Shown here: piece after piece, positions 28,361 through 36,459 of the stretch
Position numbering within the stretch: the stretch's first letter is position 1
Layout of the letters: the number at the start of each line of letters is the position of its first letter
Source: Silicimonas sp.
Lineage (GTDB): Bacteria > Pseudomonadota > Alphaproteobacteria > Rhodobacterales > Rhodobacteraceae
Assembly: GCA_022820365.1 (NCBI GenBank)
Contig: JAJEFO010000121.1
Coordinates: 1-36,553 of the forward strand
Direction of reading: 5' to 3'
DNA: 36,553 nt
Translations under genes and position numbers: made by a program
Notes under the pieces: model-generated
What the model was told of the DNA's origin: nothing
Database searches by the model: none
What the model saw: only the letters and a program-made list of their open reading frames with translations

Positions 28361-28529
28361 TTTTCGAACTGCCAAGTTTGTCAACGTACGATATTGGCAA
28401 TGCCTACTACAACTAGAATTAGCGTCAAAGGGTGATTGAATCCGATAAGTTACTCGACAAGCTGTCGCATGTTGAACTCGTCCTTGTCTACTCCAGCTTC
28501 TTCAAACCGGACGACTAAAGAACCACCAG

Positions 28530-28967
28530 TCACTCGGCCTCTTCCCTTTTCACCGCATTGTTGATCATGCTCCACCGCTTGCGGGCAAAGACTTGGGCTA
28601 TGGTAGTTTTTGCGTAAGCATATTCTGGCTCGCTCCTTAAGACTCCCCTATGAAGCATGAATGCTTCGTCTTCCCAATATGGCACATCATCTATCGCGTA
28701 TCCCATGACCTCAAGTGCGTCGACCAATTCTGGTCTTACGAAATCGACCGTTCGATCACCACCCTAGGTTGCCAAAATCAGGTCCAATTCGTCGTCACTG
28801 GCGAGCCCGTCCATACCAATCCGGACACCAAAGGCTAACGCCAGCAACACCAGAGCCGTTTCCTCAGGGGTCAGACCCGCATCCCCGCCAAGCAACTGCA
28901 CATCCCTCCTTAAATCACTCTCGAGAGAAGTTGGGCCAACCCCAAATCCAGCGAGTGCCGTGCTCAC
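28530..28967 (-). pseudogene. Split reading frame with an in-frame TAG
   Basis: Two frames of 67 and 65 codons on the minus strand are in the same phase and separated only by a TAG at 28764-28766. The first ends LDLILAT; directly after the stop the frame reads GGDRTVDFVRPELVDALEVMGYAIDD and continues to KREEAE. The second half has only a TTG (28727) as a possible start. The simplest reading is one gene of about 146 codons broken by a nonsense change. Real readthrough or chance juxtaposition of two small frames is possible. No family is recognised. Confidence 0.4.
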
Positions 28968-30064
28968 CTTGAGCGGTCAGAGAAGCCGTTTCATCGATCT
29001 GCCCCCATTCTATGTAGGCGACGATGCAAAGCCAACAACCCATGTCAAGAGAGTGCGTCCTACCGAGCTCTTGTCACTTGACCTCGGACCAAGATGACAT
29101 TGCAGTAATGAAAGTCCTCGTCGACGCCCCCAAGATCGACGACATTGCAATATCAATGTCAGCTGGAAGATCGGCCGCGGCCAACGCTAGGTCGGAACCG
29201 ACACTGAAGAGCGTCTACTCAAGATTACGCCCAATTCCGCCGCCGCAAGCGCATCCGAATACACCAGTTCCCATCAACGACCGCCGCGGGGACGTCGAGC
29301 AAGACATACATTCCGGGGCGAGTGCACGCGGCCAACCAAGGACTGCAACAGTACATCGGGTGCAGCGCGACGAGACGTCGCGGACTTCGCAGCCCGGAAA
29401 GTTACCGCAACACCGCTCCAAAACATGCATCAATGAAACATCGCATTCCGCTGAACCCGAACAGGGAACACACCAAGAGTGTTCCTTCTTGGTCCAATAC
29501 TCTGCTCGTCACCAAAACGCAGAATCGCTGCCAATCACTGATCGAGCCGTTCAAGCACGACATCGAATTTCTGCACTCGCTTGACTTCGACACAACGCGG
29601 CACAGAAGGAGAGGGGCGATCTGTCACCACGAAAACATTCCGGTCTGTCCAGAATTGGACCTCTCACACGGCGCAGGCACTCGAAATTCTGCCAGCAGGC
29701 TCCGATCTTGCTTGACCGCTTAGAATATCAAGAGTGATCCTGCGAGGCACTGATGCTTGATCTCGTCGAAAGAAATGTCGACATAATAATCCTGAACGAG
29801 GTATTCGAAAACACAGCAATGGACGCCAAAGGCCTTGACTTCTTTACATGCCGGCACCAATACCCATCCATCTCCATGGAAGGAGAACAACTTCATCGCC
29901 GCAGCGGGCGCAGCCGGCTCCCTGCCTACCCCAACCTTGCCGATTCAACGTGTTTTCCACGGCCGCGAATGAGTATGTCCAGCGATTCAACACAACTTGA
30001 CAAAAATCGAATCTCCGTAGCGAGCAACATGTGAGATGATTCGCCTTCCAACGTAGCTACAAAT
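28968..30064. other. Gene-poor decayed stretch, including a possible EEP-family remnant
   Basis: About 1.1 kb without an intact gene. Frames at 29024-29584 and 29322-29723 translate to low-complexity sequence with no family look. At 29753-29900 the plus strand reads LDLVERNVDIIILNEVFENTAMD then HQYPSISMEGEQL, which resembles the core of endonuclease/exonuclease/phosphatase proteins of the sphingomyelinase type (DVIxxxEVFxxxA). The rest of such a gene is not found in frame, so it is either a relic or chance. Confidence 0.4.
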
Positions 30065-30919
30065 ATGCCCAGCAACCCCTACATCCAAAAAAACCAAAAA
30101 CCCACTCATCTGACGTCCGTATTTGCGTTCATCGACGTATTGGGTTACACAGAATTGACATTGGAAGCAAAATCTTCCGGGAAACTCCAGCAGTTTCTAG
30201 AAAACGTTCACCAGGCCTTATCTGAGGGCCGGAAATGGCTGGAAGACGACTTTGGCGAAACATATGATCAGCTGCAGAAACTAATCTCTCCCAAAAGGAG
30301 ATTTGCCTTACTGGCCTTCACGGACAGCATCGTTATTGGCTGGCCTATATTTGACGATGCAGAAATGGAGTTTGGGAGTGCCTTCATGCGGTTAGCCTAT
30401 TTTCAATTCCAAATGATTATCTCTGGATTCTTTGTCAGGGGTGCAATTTCTATTGGAGATGCGTACATCGACGATATCGTAGTGTCTGGCGACGCCTTAA
30501 TTGAAGCCTATCAAGCTGAAACCAAACTTGCTAGAGAGCCACGTATTGTATTGTCTGACTCTGCATCAAAAGTAGTTCAGTCGCACCTAGAATACTATTT
30601 TCCCCCAAAATTTGCGCCCCAGAATCGCGCCCTACTAGAAGATTCCGATGGTCAATGGTTTATAAGCTACCTCGACCAAGTCGTATATCCTGGAGACGGC
30701 GATGTACCGGAGCGTGAGAATCTACTCAAGCATAAGAAATCTATAGAAAATTGCCTTTCAAAATACAAGAATGAACCACGAAAATTCTCAAAGTATGCAT
30801 GGAGCGCCGGATATCATAATCACTTCTGTGAAACTCACAACGGACATTTTGACAAAAAATACAAAATTGAAACAGACTTGTTTCGTGCAAAACCCAAACC
30901 TATTGTAAAACAGGATTAA
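30065..30919 (+). CDS. Class III nucleotidyl cyclase-like protein
   Basis: This 284-residue protein has the motif order of a class III cyclase fold: FAFIDVLGYTEL (20-31) parallels the FxDIxGFT first strand with Asp24; LLAFTDSIVIGW (82-93) gives a second acidic residue, Asp87; then FVRGAISIGDAYID (123-136) and SGDALIEAYQAET (141-153) match the later strand and helix. The usual base- and ribose-recognition residues are not clear. Cyclases of this class make cyclic pyrimidines in the Pycsar antiphage system, so its place by a defence island is suggestive. No effector with a cyclic-nucleotide domain is seen beside it. The C-terminal 90 residues are unassigned. AT-rich composition marks it as island DNA. 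Confidence 0.55.
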   Translation: MPSNPYIQKNQKPTHLTSVFAFIDVLGYTELTLEAKSSGKLQQFLENVHQALSEGRKWLEDDFGETYDQLQKLISPKRRFALLAFTDSIVIGWPIFDDAEMEFGSAFMRLAYFQFQMIISGFFVRGAISIGDAYIDDIVVSGDALIEAYQAETKLAREPRIVLSDSASKVVQSHLEYYFPPKFAPQNRALLEDSDGQWFISYLDQVVYPGDGDVPERENLLKHKKSIENCLSKYKNEPRKFSKYAWSAGYHNHFCETHNGHFDKKYKIETDLFRAKPKPIVKQD

Positions 30920-31481
30920 GAGATTTTGCCTATGAAACTTGCGCACTTGCCTGATGGTTCGAATTATCGCAAGTAAGAGATTATTGCCCGCTTTACAAGC
31001 CGGCTCTTGCACCCGGAGACCAAATAGATAAAGGCGGCGGAAGTCCGTTGCTTGATCTTCCCAGCAGAGTTCGGTGCATTTCGCGAATTTGCGTTATCCC
31101 CGGTTCTATTCATCCCACTTAGACACTCCCCAGCGAATACTGGCGGGCCAAGATAATCATCACTCGGCTTCGGCGCTAGCGTGCCGATATGCAGGCGGAT
31201 TCGAATACACGCATTGTCAAGTCAGCAATCTCGTAGCTTCGCGGACTTTGCCTAACTATAGATCATCTCCTTACCGCTTACGCAAGACTTGACGCCCACA
31301 GACAATCGGGACGCACCCAAACCTTCGCGTACATTAACCTTTTCGCGCACCCCACGTCGAACCCTTTCCGCGACCGTCATCGCATCGCAACCAACGGGAT
31401 TCAACCCCGCAGCCACCGTCGCCGCCTTCCGTCCCTCGGGGTCAAGGTCGATAGGTCCTGCATGCGACTTGCGAACCGAAA
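30920..31481. other. Right border region of the low-GC island
   Basis: This 562-bp stretch has no supported gene. GC content rises from island-like to backbone-like between about 31.2 and 31.4 kb. I looked for a repeat of the integrase-side sequence; only an 8-bp match (ATCGCAAC) was seen, which is too short to call an att site. Confidence 0.45.
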
Positions 31482-32261
31482 CTATTCCCCAATTTCCGTT
31501 GCCAGTCGGCTTGCCACGAGCTCTTCCTCGACAAGAACATAGATCTCGTCCGGAGGCGTGTTCAGGGAATGCAGCATGACGCTGGGCTCCACGCCCATCT
31601 CGATCAGGAACTCCATGACCCGACCCTGCCCGTGCTGGATGTCCTCCACGGCCCAGAAGGCCGGCAGGTAGGCGGGCGTCTCGTAGTAATGCTGGTGCAT
31701 GCCGACCGCGCCGCGCCGCGAAACCCGACGTTCGCCACCACCGGCCAGCATGTAGGGACAGGCCGAAACGCAGACCATGCCCGGAAAGATCGCCGTGTCC
31801 GCATCCCGGTCCCGGAGCATCCGGCCGATCTTCAGGGCCTCGTCCACGACGCCGCCGGGGCTGTTCAGCGCGACCGGGACGGTCAGGTCACCCAGGCTCG
31901 CCAGGTAGGCCGCAAAACGATCTGCATCTCCGCTTTCGATGGCGCCGTGCACGAGCAGAACGTTGCCGAACTCCCCCGCGTCCTGCATCGTGAACTCCAG
32001 CCGATCGGGCAGGTCGGCAGGCAACTCCATGTCCGGCAGCGTGGACGGATCGGTATAGGCCGGGCGTGTCTCGCGCGGTTCGTACCTGCGCACTTGGTCG
32101 CCCGGAGAAACAGGCCCGTCAGGGACATCCGGGCCTGGCAACAGTCGCTGGATCAGTCTCGCCTCAAGGTCGCTTGCAACGAGAAGGATCGCGATCACGC
32201 ATTGGACGGCGAGGATCACCGCGAGGCCGCGCCGCATTGTCATCTCGCGCAGCGGCGTCAC
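31482..32261 (-). CDS. ClpP/crotonase-fold periplasmic protease-like protein
   Basis: This 259-residue protein has an N-terminal membrane anchor or signal (LAVILAVQCVIAILLVAS, about 13-30) and a ClpP-like domain. LNSPGGVVDEALKIGRMLR (132-150) is the oxyanion strand-turn, Ser166 in CVSACPYMLAGG the likely nucleophile, and His189 in GMHQHYY the likely base. Such proteins are common in alphaproteobacteria and are predicted to act in the periplasm; targets are not known. GTG 32261 follows GGAG by 9 bases and lies 6 bp after the upstream gene's stop; ATG 32243 is the alternative. It forms an operon with the membrane protein. Confidence 0.75.
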   Translation of the reverse strand: MTPLREMTMRRGLAVILAVQCVIAILLVASDLEARLIQRLLPGPDVPDGPVSPGDQVRRYEPRETRPAYTDPSTLPDMELPADLPDRLEFTMQDAGEFGNVLLVHGAIESGDADRFAAYLASLGDLTVPVALNSPGGVVDEALKIGRMLRDRDADTAIFPGMVCVSACPYMLAGGGERRVSRRGAVGMHQHYYETPAYLPAFWAVEDIQHGQGRVMEFLIEMGVEPSVMLHSLNTPPDEIYVLVEEELVASRLATEIGE

Positions 32262-32267
32262 GGAAAC

Positions 32268-33584
32268 TTACTCCGCCGCGTCCGGCTGGTCCTGCGGCCT
32301 TGGCAACGGTGCCGGACCGGTGGAACGCCGCTGGATTTCGGCATCTGCGGCGCCCATCGACGATTCAACGTCCCGCATGGCATTCATCGCCGCCTTGAGA
32401 TCCGCCAGCGTCAACGTGTCCTCGATGCCGGTGCCGTCCCGACCGCTGCGGATCGCGGCCTGCGTAATGGCCAGGACGAAGACGAGAACGGCCGGCAGCA
32501 GATCGATGGCGATCGCGCCCGCCCAGGAAGGAACGAAGTGCTCGGCGTACTTGATCACGGCATCTGCGGCCGAGATAGGGTTGTACGCGGTCTCCAGCGG
32601 CGGGTCCATCGCCAGCACTTCATCCGCCGCGCGCTTCAGCGTCTGGCTCCGCTGGTCCAGCGCGTCCAGAACCGAGGCGATCGTCGAGGACTGCGCGTCC
32701 CGGATGCGTGCGTTGCGCCCGTCGAGCTCCGGCAGGACAACCGAGGCCGGCAGGTCTTCTGCGGCGCGGGCAAGGAGGGGTGCCACAGAATACTGGTTCA
32801 GGGTCGCAATCACGCCGGCCAGCCGGACGCTTTCCTCCGAGAACGTCACAGAGCGCTGGTCGACCGGCCCCGGCGCCACGGTCAGCGCGCGCATGCGGCC
32901 GAGAATGGCGTTCCCTTCCTCGAACGCCTGCTCGATCAGCGGCTGCTGATCCCTGATCTGGTTCTCAAGATTGCCAAGCTCCTCGGTCTTTTGCGTCAAG
33001 ACCCGGAACACGGCGCCTTCGCCGGCCGTGCCGGAGAGCTGCCCGGACCGCTCCTGGTCCGCCAGGGCGTCGAAGGTCTCCCTGGCACGCCGCACCTCCC
33101 TGCCGAGCGCCTGCCCGGACAGGGCGATGTCGTGCGCCTGTTCGAGGGCAGACTGGTAGTCGCGGACGGTCCTGTCGAGATGCAGTTCAACCGCTGCGGA
33201 GCCTGCCAGCGCCGCAGCGTTCAGCCAGCTCGACATGGCGATGATCGCCAGGGACCCCGCCATCGTGGACACCGTCAGCCCGATGAAACCGGCCGCGGTC
33301 CGCATCGCCGGGAGAAGCCGCAGCATGTAGCTCCAGAAGACGAAGATCCCGACGGACACCGCGATCGAGTAAGCGACGGCAGCAAAGAAGCTCATGGCGC
33401 CGGTGTCCTCGAGAAGGGTCGAGACACCGAGGTAGGTGTAGATGCCGGACGCGATGGCGAGCACACCTAGCGCGGCGGGGGTGAACGTGTCGAGCCAGGA
33501 AACATGGGCTTCAAGCTCCTTGGCCGTTCGAAGGCCCCTGGCTTCCTCTGCGGTCGTCTTCCGATCTGGTTCAGACATGGTCAT
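32268..33584 (-). CDS. Multi-pass membrane protein with a large central soluble domain
   Basis: This is a 438-residue protein. Three hydrophobic segments lie near residues 33-55, 64-88 and 95-122, followed by a long, helical, charged domain (about 125-350, likely coiled-coil in part) and a fourth segment near 365-385 (AIAIDLLPAVLVFVLAITQAAI). It has a proline-rich tail. No enzyme motif is seen. It is the first gene of a two-gene operon with the ClpP-like protein (6-bp gap), so it may present substrates to, or be processed by, that protease. GC content matches the backbone. Confidence 0.7.
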   Translation of the reverse strand: MTMSEPDRKTTAEEARGLRTAKELEAHVSWLDTFTPAALGVLAIASGIYTYLGVSTLLEDTGAMSFFAAVAYSIAVSVGIFVFWSYMLRLLPAMRTAAGFIGLTVSTMAGSLAIIAMSSWLNAAALAGSAAVELHLDRTVRDYQSALEQAHDIALSGQALGREVRRARETFDALADQERSGQLSGTAGEGAVFRVLTQKTEELGNLENQIRDQQPLIEQAFEEGNAILGRMRALTVAPGPVDQRSVTFSEESVRLAGVIATLNQYSVAPLLARAAEDLPASVVLPELDGRNARIRDAQSSTIASVLDALDQRSQTLKRAADEVLAMDPPLETAYNPISAADAVIKYAEHFVPSWAGAIAIDLLPAVLVFVLAITQAAIRSGRDGTGIEDTLTLADLKAAMNAMRDVESSMGAADAEIQRRSTGPAPLPRPQDQPDAAE

Positions 33585-33747
33585 GCCCCGAAGGTGGCTG
33601 CGATCCCCGCCTGACGTTCGCCAAGCGGCCTGATCTGCGACTGTTCTGGAGGCGACGTCAAGAGTTCAGCATGATCCTGCAAGTCATCCATGCCCGGCCA
33701 GCGGGCAATGCGGTGGATGCGAAGGCCCCGGCAAACTTGAACTGTCC

Positions 33748-34005
33748 TTAGCGCTTCAGGATGCGAAATCTGCAGCGGGTGTCCGCCTGCGGTCGACGCA
33801 CTCTTGGAGAGAGCAGCTCGACACCCGCCTTTCGTTCAAACTTCTTCGTTAGCAGCGCGCTTCGTACCGTCTGCATTGGATTGTCGAGATCCAGACTCCT
33901 TTGAATGTCACCCAGTCGAATGCTGATCTCGCCAAGACCGGCCACGCGGGCCGACTCAACATGACGCTCGAATGCAAACTGCCGAACGCGCTCTGGCACG
34001 GTCAT
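33748..34005 (-). CDS. Small conserved hypothetical protein
   Basis: This 85-residue basic protein reads MTVPERVRQFAFERHVESAR, then VAGLGEISIRLGDIQRSLDLDNPMQTVRSALLTKKFER and a short Arg-rich tail. ISIRLGDIQRSLDL could be the core of a winged-helix DNA-binding domain. ATG 34005 is chosen because GGAGGA precedes it by about 7 bases; the frame extends to 34140 without support. It is divergent from the PAPS-reductase-like gene. I do not recognise a named family. Confidence 0.55.
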   Translation of the reverse strand: MTVPERVRQFAFERHVESARVAGLGEISIRLGDIQRSLDLDNPMQTVRSALLTKKFERKAGVELLSPRVRRPQADTRCRFRILKR

Positions 34006-34391
34006 GCCAGGCTCCTCCAAATCTATGCGCACAAGTCGCCTTGCATCGGGCTCTCCCTCGTCCGCCGAAAATTCCCCATGCCGAAAGCCCGAAAACAAAC
34101 GCCCAACGCTGCCGTCATCGCATCGCGCCTTTCCCGACACAACCCCGCGAACCCCGCTGCCCTCTCACGTCGCCGTCGATGGAAACGAAACGTCGACGCG
34201 TGCAGTCGCATCATGGATTCCGATCCTTCCGTACATCTGCCCTCCCGCTCGACCAGACCTGAGTTGCAGCACCTGAAGGCCCGGAATCCCGTTCCGGGCG
34301 CCACGCCCCGATGCGTCGGCGGCCAGCGGCCGACCCGCCGAAGCCGGGAGCCCTGAGGCGGCCCCGGCGCCCAAAGCCGGGAGGCCCGCCC
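34006..34391. other. Divergent intergenic region with a small hairpin
   Basis: This 386-bp region should hold promoters for both flanking genes. A stem-loop at 34279-34299 has 8-bp perfect arms (GCCCGGAA) and a 5-base loop, about 90 bp before the PAPS-reductase-like start. It has no T-run. No gene is supported here. Confidence 0.5.
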
Positions 34392-35219
34392 ATGACCAGA
34401 CGCCATTCAGGAATTCACGTTCCCCCGGAATGCCGCGAGATGATCCGGGCCGGCGCCCTCGTCGCGATCTCGACCAGCGGCGGCAAGGACAGCCAGGCAA
34501 TGACGATCCTGCTGTCCCGCATCGTCCCCCGCGACCAGCTGGTCGCCGTCCATGCACCCCTTGAGGACGTCGAATGGCCGGGAACGCTTGAACACATCGA
34601 AGCGACCCTTCCAGACGGCGTGCCCCTGATCCTCGCGCGCGTCACCTCCGGAAAGACCCTCTTGGACAGCATCGAGGAACGGGGCCGGTTTCCTTCTCCA
34701 AGGGTGCGCTGGTGCACGAGTTCGACGAAACGTGGACCAATCGAGCGCGAACTCCGCCGCCTTCTCAAGGCGCATCCCCGCTTCGGTGGCCGCATCGTCA
34801 GCGCCATAGGCATGCGGGCCGGGGAAAGCCCCGCCCGGGCGCGGAAAACGCCCTGGAAGTTCAGCGAGCGCAACTCCCGCGCGGGGCGGACATGTTTCGA
34901 CTGGCTGCCGATTCACGACCTCACCGAAGGACAGGTCTTCGACGTCATCCGCGACGCGGGACAGGCGCCGCATCCGGCCTACGCCATGGGCATGTCCCGG
35001 CTGTCCTGCGTCTTCTGCATCATGGCCTCGCGCGCGGACCTTCGCACCGCCGCCCGGCTCCGGCCGCAGCTCTACGCCCGCTACTGCGCCCTCGAACGCC
35101 GCATCGGCCACACGCTGTCGCCGTCCCGCGTCCCGCTGCCCGACCTGACCGGAGTCCCCGCCCGACTATGTTCCGATGTCGGTCCCCAGGGCTGCCGCCG
35201 CTGCGCGGCGAGAAATTAG
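34392..35219 (+). CDS. PAPS-reductase-fold protein (stand-alone, DndC-like core)
   Basis: This 275-residue protein of the adenine-nucleotide alpha-hydrolase fold has the PP-loop SGGKDS at 29-34, PRVRWCTSSTKRGPIERELR downstream, and SCVFCIMASR; the Cys of RWCT and the CxxC could bind a cluster. Near the C-terminus lie CSDVGPQGCRRC cysteines. The family activates a substrate with ATP for reduction or sulfur transfer. It lies outside the low-GC dnd island, with backbone composition, next to the replication region, and has no desulfurase or ATPase partner beside it. ATG 34392 follows GGGAGG by about 8 bases. The substrate is unknown. Confidence 0.75.
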   Translation: MTRRHSGIHVPPECREMIRAGALVAISTSGGKDSQAMTILLSRIVPRDQLVAVHAPLEDVEWPGTLEHIEATLPDGVPLILARVTSGKTLLDSIEERGRFPSPRVRWCTSSTKRGPIERELRRLLKAHPRFGGRIVSAIGMRAGESPARARKTPWKFSERNSRAGRTCFDWLPIHDLTEGQVFDVIRDAGQAPHPAYAMGMSRLSCVFCIMASRADLRTAARLRPQLYARYCALERRIGHTLSPSRVPLPDLTGVPARLCSDVGPQGCRRCAARN

Positions 35220-35450
35220 GTCGCGCATCAGCGAATCACCTGCAGAACCTGATTCGCCATCTTCAGGATTCGTCCGACTTCGCGGCAAGAGAAATGAGAA
35301 TTCCGAATGCAGACACACACAATTTCCTGCCACGAGCAAGGGTGTCCTTCCCCCCAGCACCCCAGGAGCACGGGCGAGCACCGATGAGCACGTGAAGACA
35401 TGAGCACTTGGATCACTACAATCTTCCACCAACCATTTGAACTTCAACCA
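35220..35450. other. Intergenic stretch with GAGCAC repeats
   Basis: Between the PAPS-reductase-like gene and the AT-rich tract the hexamer GAGCAC occurs at 35366, 35376, 35386 and 35402, the first three at exact 10-bp spacing, with a related CAGCAC at 35355. One-turn spacing suggests a protein-binding array on one face of the helix, such as a partition or replication site. No gene is supported. Confidence 0.35.
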
Positions 35451-35640
35451 TTTTTTTGGTGTGGTCATTCCGATTCAACTCATGTATTAACATAGTATGA
35501 ATGTTATTTATCTGGTAACTAGAACCTGTATTTCACTTTTTCAAATAGCGAATAAACTATTAACTTATTGATTATCAATATTTTTTTATTGCTAAATGGT
35601 ATTTTCTTGTTGCATTAGAGAAGTTTTTTTGGCATTTTAT
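35451..35640. other. AT-rich tract, candidate DNA-unwinding element
   Basis: About 190 bp of strongly AT-rich sequence in a GC-rich backbone, directly upstream of the rep-like gene. It includes the perfect 6+6 palindrome ATTGAT-T-ATCAAT at 35567-35579, and TATCAATATTTTT, one base off the IHF consensus, overlapping it. AT-rich DNA, an IHF-like site, a rep-like gene and iterons within about 1 kb are the components of an iteron plasmid origin. Confidence 0.5.
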
Positions 35641-35663
35641 GGGTAACGGGTGGCTGGCGTGTA

Positions 35664-35752
35664 GTGCCGGTCCAAACGGCACGCGACACGTATCCACTCG
35701 TGTCGCGCCCTCGCAAGCCGCGCCGCAGGGCCGGGGGTCCACACCCCGGCCC
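35664..35752. promoter_or_regulatory. Three consecutive stem-loops in the leader of the rep-like gene
   Basis: Stem 1: 6-bp arms 35664-35669/35677-35682, loop GTCCAAA. Stem 2: 9-bp arms 35682-35690/35699-35707, loop TATCCACT. Stem 3: 9-bp arms 35728-35736/35744-35752, loop GTCCACA. All arms are perfect and all three loops share TCCA. Stems 1 and 2 meet at base 35682, so they may compete for it. The group ends about 20 bp before the AAGGAG of the rep-like gene, a good position to control its expression. On the minus strand the loops show TGGA. Confidence 0.6.
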
Positions 35753-35785
35753 GAACCCTCGAACGAGCAAAAGGAGACGCAAGAA

Positions 35786-36373
35786 GTGGCATCCGCAAGC
35801 AAGAAACGCCAAAGCAAGATCGCGCGTCAGAAGCAGCGCATGCGCGACACGCTTTGGCCCGAACTTGATGAGACGAATCTATGGTCGCGCAGTCGGTCGG
35901 ACGGATGGCTTAGCTTACCTCGGCCAATGCCGCTGATCATGAAGGTCATGGACAGCCTGTCCAAGGGCAAACCGGTTTCCGCGACCTATCTCGACCTGTG
36001 GTGCCGGACTTACGACGATTCTTTCGTCATCGTGAACAAGGAACGCGAGATGGCGTATTTCTCGGGATTCGCGGGCGAACGGGCCGTGCGCACCTGGACG
36101 ATGCGCATGCGAACTCTCGATGAGCTTGGCTTCATCGACATCAAGAGCGGACCGAACGGCCCGATAAGCTACGTGCTGATCTTCAACCCCTACTTCGTCG
36201 TGCGTCAGCTCCACGAAGATGGCTTAGTCGACGAGTCCTTCTTCAACTCGCTCAAGCTGCGAATGATCGATGTCGGAGCTCACGACCTCATCGAACCACC
36301 TGACGAGGAAGATACGAAGACACGTCCATCCGCCGAACCTCGCCGACCCGGGAAAAGAAAGACAACCAAATGA
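35786..36373 (+). CDS. Putative plasmid replication/maintenance protein (Rep-like)
   Basis: This is a 195-residue basic protein. It has a Lys/Arg-rich N-terminus (KKRQSKIARQKQRMRDTLWP), a middle with PMPLIMKVMDSLSKGKPVSATYLDLWCRTYDD, then GERAVRTWTMRMRTLDELGFIDIKSGPNGPISYVLIFNP, whose helix-then-hairpin pattern looks like a winged helix, and a Lys/Arg-rich tail. GTG 35786 is chosen because AAGGAG lies about 10 bases upstream; the frame opens at ATG 35639 but that part covers the three stem-loops. The call as Rep rests mainly on position between an AT-rich tract and iterons, so it could instead be a regulator or partition protein. Confidence 0.5.
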   Translation: MASASKKRQSKIARQKQRMRDTLWPELDETNLWSRSRSDGWLSLPRPMPLIMKVMDSLSKGKPVSATYLDLWCRTYDDSFVIVNKEREMAYFSGFAGERAVRTWTMRMRTLDELGFIDIKSGPNGPISYVLIFNPYFVVRQLHEDGLVDESFFNSLKLRMIDVGAHDLIEPPDEEDTKTRPSAEPRRPGKRKTTK

Positions 36374-36459
36374 GCAAGGAAACGCAAATACCGAGCGCGG
36401 AGAACGATCACGAAGTGCAAAATCCTGCGACACTTGACGGAAAATCTTACAACACTTGA
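36370..36459 (+). other. Short frame overlapping the rep-like stop and ending in the iterons
   Basis: An ATG at 36370 overlaps the rep-like stop by 4 bp (ATGA) and opens a 29-codon frame, MSKETQIPSAENDHEVQ and onward, that ends at a TGA inside the second iteron. The ATGA overlap is typical of a coupled downstream gene. It may be a true small peptide or the 5' end of a gene interrupted by the repeat. Confidence 0.3.

Noticed and set aside
29024-29584. Plus-strand frame of 186 codons
   Set aside because: Low-complexity Ser/Thr/Pro-rich translation, no ribosome-binding site, and competing frames overlap it.
14314-31481. Direct-repeat att sites bounding the island
   Set aside because: The best match I could find by eye was 8 bp, which is expected by chance; no tRNA gene is present at either border.
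31569-33470. Plus-strand open frame of 633 codons
   Set aside because: It overlaps two minus-strand genes that have recognisable ClpP-like motifs and membrane segments; its own translation is His/Arg-rich without domains.
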